Source: Akkermansiaceae bacterium UBA985 | GTDB taxonomy: Bacteria; Verrucomicrobiota; Verrucomicrobiia; Verrucomicrobiales; Akkermansiaceae | NCBI GenBank assembly: GCA_002292185.1 | Contig: DBBL01000184.1 | Span: 285 to 10,037, forward strand | Reading direction: 5' to 3' | Length of the DNA stretch: 9,753 bases | In this document: positions 7,198-9,753 of the stretch, one piece after another | Numbering within the stretch: the stretch's first letter is position 1 | Layout of the letters: each line of letters opens with the position of its first letter | Position numbers and translations under genes: made by a program | The notes under the pieces: generated by a model | Database searches by the model: none | What the model was told of the DNA's origin: nothing | What the model saw: only the letters and a program-made list of their open reading frames with translations

Positions 7198-7214
7198 GTG
7201 AATTATACAACCAC

Positions 7215-9753
7215 ATGAAGTCACTACCCTATTTGCATGTCACCCTGGCAGCGTTCAGCCTCATTTTTTCACCTGTCGGATTAGCCAAGGAAAGCGTTCA
7301 CACAGCCACAGCTGCCTGGGCTCATGAGCAAAGTGACATCAAGGCGGACTCAAGAGCTGTCTATGGCACGCTCGACAACGGCATGCGCTACATCGTCTTA
7401 GGCAATCAGCAGCCTCCGGGGAGAGTTAGCATGAGGCTGCACATCGCCGCCGGTTCTTTGATGGAGCGCGATGACCAGCGAGGCGTCGCTCACTTTCTTG
7501 AGCACATGGTTTTTAACGGTTCCAAGAACTTCCCTGATGCCAGTAAACTCATTCCACAAATGCAGCGTCTAGGAATCGCTTTTGGTGCCCACGCAAATGC
7601 CTACACCTCATTTGATGAAACCGTCTACATGCTCGACTTACCCAACAACGAATCCGACACACTCAAGCTCGGCTTTGATGTTATGCGCGACTTTGGTGAC
7701 GGAGCCTTTCTACTCGAATCCGAGATCGACAAAGAGCGCGGGGTCATCCTCTCGGAAAAAACCTCACGCGACTCCGTGCAGATGCGCCTCATGGAAAAGC
7801 AATTCGATGCCCTGCTGCCTGACGCCCTACTGGCGAAACGCTTCCCCATCGGCACTGAGGAAATCATCAAGTCCGCCCCCCGCTCCGCCTTCACCGACTT
7901 TTACCGAGATTATTATAACCCCAGCCGAATGACCTTTGTCTACGTCGGTGACTTTGACCCTCAGGAGGCTGAGCAGAGAATCATCGCCACCTTCGGCAGC
8001 ATGGAAACCCCTAAAAATGCGGTTAAATCCCCTGATCTTGGTAATCTTCCCAGTGGGCATGGTTTCAAAACCCTCGCCATGGCGGACAAGGAAGTCGCTA
8101 CCACAGACCTCACCCTTACCGTCATCAAACCCTACGAACAAAAAATCGACACCGTGGCGAACCGCACAGAAAAACTGCCGCTCAAGCTCGCCCACTCGAT
8201 ACTTAGCCGCCGCTTCTCGATTCTGGCCAAGAAAGAGAATTCTCCGATCACCAGTGGTAACGCCTACAACTACGATCTTTTTAAATTCACCAAAATAGGT
8301 GGCATCTCCGTGGATGCCAAAGATCACAACTGGCAGGCCGCACTGCCCATACTCGAGCAAGAACTTCGCCGTGCTATCCAGCATGGTTTCACTGAAGCTG
8401 AGCTGGAGGAAATCAAAGCAAACCTGATCAACTCCTACGAGCTCTCCGTTAAGGCCGAGCCAAGCCGCAAAACCAACGACCTCGCATCCTCACTGGCCAG
8501 ACACGTGCACAAGGATGCGGTTTTTTCAAGCCCTGCAGACGACCTTGCCATCCTACAGGAAAACATCTCATCAATCACCCCGGAAACCTGCCACCAGGCA
8601 TTGAAGCAATTCTGGGATACCGAGGACATCACCTTAGTGCTTACCACCAATACAGCTCTGGACAATGCCGATGATACCCTCAACAGACTCTACCACAAAA
8701 GCATCTTAAGCGAAGTCAGCCCACCTGAGAAAAAGGCCACCATCAGCTTTGCCTACACCGACTTTGGTGAGCCGGGCACCGTCGCCAAGCAGTCCCGTAT
8801 TGAGGATATGGACATCACCCAGGTGAGCTTCCACAATGGCTGCAAGTGCAACCTCAAGAAAACCGACTTTGATAAAAACTCGGTCACAGTCACCGCACGT
8901 ATTGGCGCGGGCAAGCTCACCATTCCCAAAGACAAACCCGGCCTCGACCTCTTTGCCACCTCGGCTTTCAAAGCAGGAGGTCTGGGCAAACACAGCTCAG
9001 ACGACCTCGAGCGTATCCTCGCCGGGCGCAATGCCAACATCAGTTTCCATGTTGGTGAAGAGTCATTCAGCCTCTCAGGCTCCACCACACCTGAGGACCT
9101 CGAGCTACAGCTCCAGCTCCTTTGTGCCTACCTCACCGACGCCGGCCTGCGCCCCGAGGGCGAGCGCATATTCAAGGCAAAGCTGCCGAGCATGTTCTCC
9201 CAAATGAAACACACCCCTGCAGGTGCTCAATCAGAGATGACCGCCCTGCTGCGCGGCAACGATGCACGCTTTGTCTTCCCCACCCTCGAACAAGCTCAAG
9301 CCCTCAGCACCGAGGACATCCGCTCCTGGGTCATCCCGGCTCTCAAGAACGACTACCTAGAGCTCTCCATCGTTGGTGACCTTGAAATCGAACAAACCAT
9401 CCCCATCCTCGCTCGCACGATCGGCGCCTTGCCCAAGCGTAGTGCCAGCAAGCCTGACTATGTTGAGCTGCGCACCCTGTCTAACCTGCCCGTGCCCCCA
9501 CTGATCAAACGCTACACCTTTGAAAGCCGCATCCCCACCGGCATGGCCATCGTCACATGGAAAGCCACAGGGATGGACAAGCAAAGCATCGGCGCCACCC
9601 GCCGTCTCAGCGTGCTCAGCACAATCCTCTCCAACCGCATGCGTGAGAAAATCCGGGAAGAACTCGGCGAAGCATACAGCCCCTATGCCGGCTTCCAGCC
9701 CAGTGACACCTACAAGGATCTCGGTTACCTACTTGCCGTCTCACCGGGCAAGC
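7215..9753 (+). CDS. Exported M16 (insulinase/PqqL-like) zinc metallopeptidase, 3' end outside the window
   Basis: A single unbroken frame of 846 codons runs off the right edge. The product starts with a signal peptide (MKSLPYLHVTLAAFSLIF, likely cleavage after GLA24), so it acts in the periplasm or at the envelope. The first M16 domain is catalytic: HFLEH (93-97) supplies the Zn2+ ligands H93 and H97 and the catalytic E96. E174, in DKERGVILSE and 76 residues after H97, is the third ligand at the canonical distance. AHANAYTSFDETVYMLDLP (125-143) is typical of the family. Two M16_C-like regions follow. A second, inactive M16 half starts near 530, without HxxEH (LFATSAFKAGG aligns there). EKIREELGEAYSP (811-823) matches the conserved C-terminal substrate-binding element. 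Family members of this layout have about 930-950 residues, so roughly 100 are missing. In-frame ATGs at 7107 and 7146 would put a long polar stretch before the signal peptide; I prefer 7215. The substrate is unknown; peptides or misfolded envelope proteins are plausible. Confidence 0.95.
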   Translation, partial: MKSLPYLHVTLAAFSLIFSPVGLAKESVHTATAAWAHEQSDIKADSRAVYGTLDNGMRYIVLGNQQPPGRVSMRLHIAAGSLMERDDQRGVAHFLEHMVFNGSKNFPDASKLIPQMQRLGIAFGAHANAYTSFDETVYMLDLPNNESDTLKLGFDVMRDFGDGAFLLESEIDKERGVILSEKTSRDSVQMRLMEKQFDALLPDALLAKRFPIGTEEIIKSAPRSAFTDFYRDYYNPSRMTFVYVGDFDPQEAEQRIIATFGSMETPKNAVKSPDLGNLPSGHGFKTLAMADKEVATTDLTLTVIKPYEQKIDTVANRTEKLPLKLAHSILSRRFSILAKKENSPITSGNAYNYDLFKFTKIGGISVDAKDHNWQAALPILEQELRRAIQHGFTEAELEEIKANLINSYELSVKAEPSRKTNDLASSLARHVHKDAVFSSPADDLAILQENISSITPETCHQALKQFWDTEDITLVLTTNTALDNADDTLNRLYHKSILSEVSPPEKKATISFAYTDFGEPGTVAKQSRIEDMDITQVSFHNGCKCNLKKTDFDKNSVTVTARIGAGKLTIPKDKPGLDLFATSAFKAGGLGKHSSDDLERILAGRNANISFHVGEESFSLSGSTTPEDLELQLQLLCAYLTDAGLRPEGERIFKAKLPSMFSQMKHTPAGAQSEMTALLRGNDARFVFPTLEQAQALSTEDIRSWVIPALKNDYLELSIVGDLEIEQTIPILARTIGALPKRSASKPDYVELRTLSNLPVPPLIKRYTFESRIPTGMAIVTWKATGMDKQSIGATRRLSVLSTILSNRMREKIREELGEAYSPYAGFQPSDTYKDLGYLLAVSPGK

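Noticed and set aside
7827..8384. A 185-codon minus-strand frame
   Set aside because: It lies inside the M16 peptidase gene, whose frame is unbroken and carries the expected motifs.
1..9753. A new defence, mobile or biosynthetic system
   Set aside because: Every large open frame is assigned to housekeeping or envelope genes, apart from one unknown membrane protein. There are no integrases, transposases, repeat arrays, reverse transcriptases or toxin-antitoxin-like pairs.

Overview
The window looks like ordinary bacterial chromosome. The likeliest source is a member of the Verrucomicrobiota (PVC group). That guess rests on the style of the succinyl-CoA synthetase pair, on the single-pass protein with a DWES...W-EF-like segment of a kind I associate with this phylum, and on seven usable gene starts with no Shine-Dalgarno motif at normal spacing. 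It is a recognition-based guess; no rRNA or tRNA is present to confirm it. I see no mobile element, CRISPR array, phage gene or defence system.

Left part (1-3330): the 3' end of a small Ca2+-binding EF-hand protein gene (+) ends at a hairpin-plus-U-tract terminator. It converges on a minus-strand gene for an uncharacterised single-pass membrane protein. Only 66 bp separate the start of that gene from the GTG start of a divergent plus-strand gene for a GT28/MGDG-synthase-family glycolipid glycosyltransferase. A YihX-like HAD phosphatase gene follows 21 bp later, probably in the same transcript.

Middle (3412-7062): a complete mgtE magnesium channel/transporter gene (+) ends in a perfect 19-bp tandem duplication that contains its stop codon. 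It converges on the minus-strand sucC-sucD operon (succinyl-CoA synthetase beta and alpha, TCA cycle), which ends in a strong intrinsic terminator. SucD carries a short insertion in a conserved glycine-rich loop.

Right part (7063-9753): a 152-bp divergent region separates sucC from an exported, two-domain M16 zinc metallopeptidase. The peptidase has an intact HxxEH...E site and runs off the right edge. The divergent region holds candidate sucC promoter elements, an AGGAGG motif and a possible 28-codon leader ORF, and is the least explained stretch in the window.

Taken together these are mostly housekeeping functions: central carbon metabolism, Mg2+ uptake, lipid glycosylation and envelope proteolysis. 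The points worth a second look are small: the leader region before the peptidase gene, the lack of Shine-Dalgarno sequences, a palindrome carrying a perfect anti-16S sequence inside a coding region, the SucD loop insertion, the 19-bp duplication, and the uncharacterised membrane protein.
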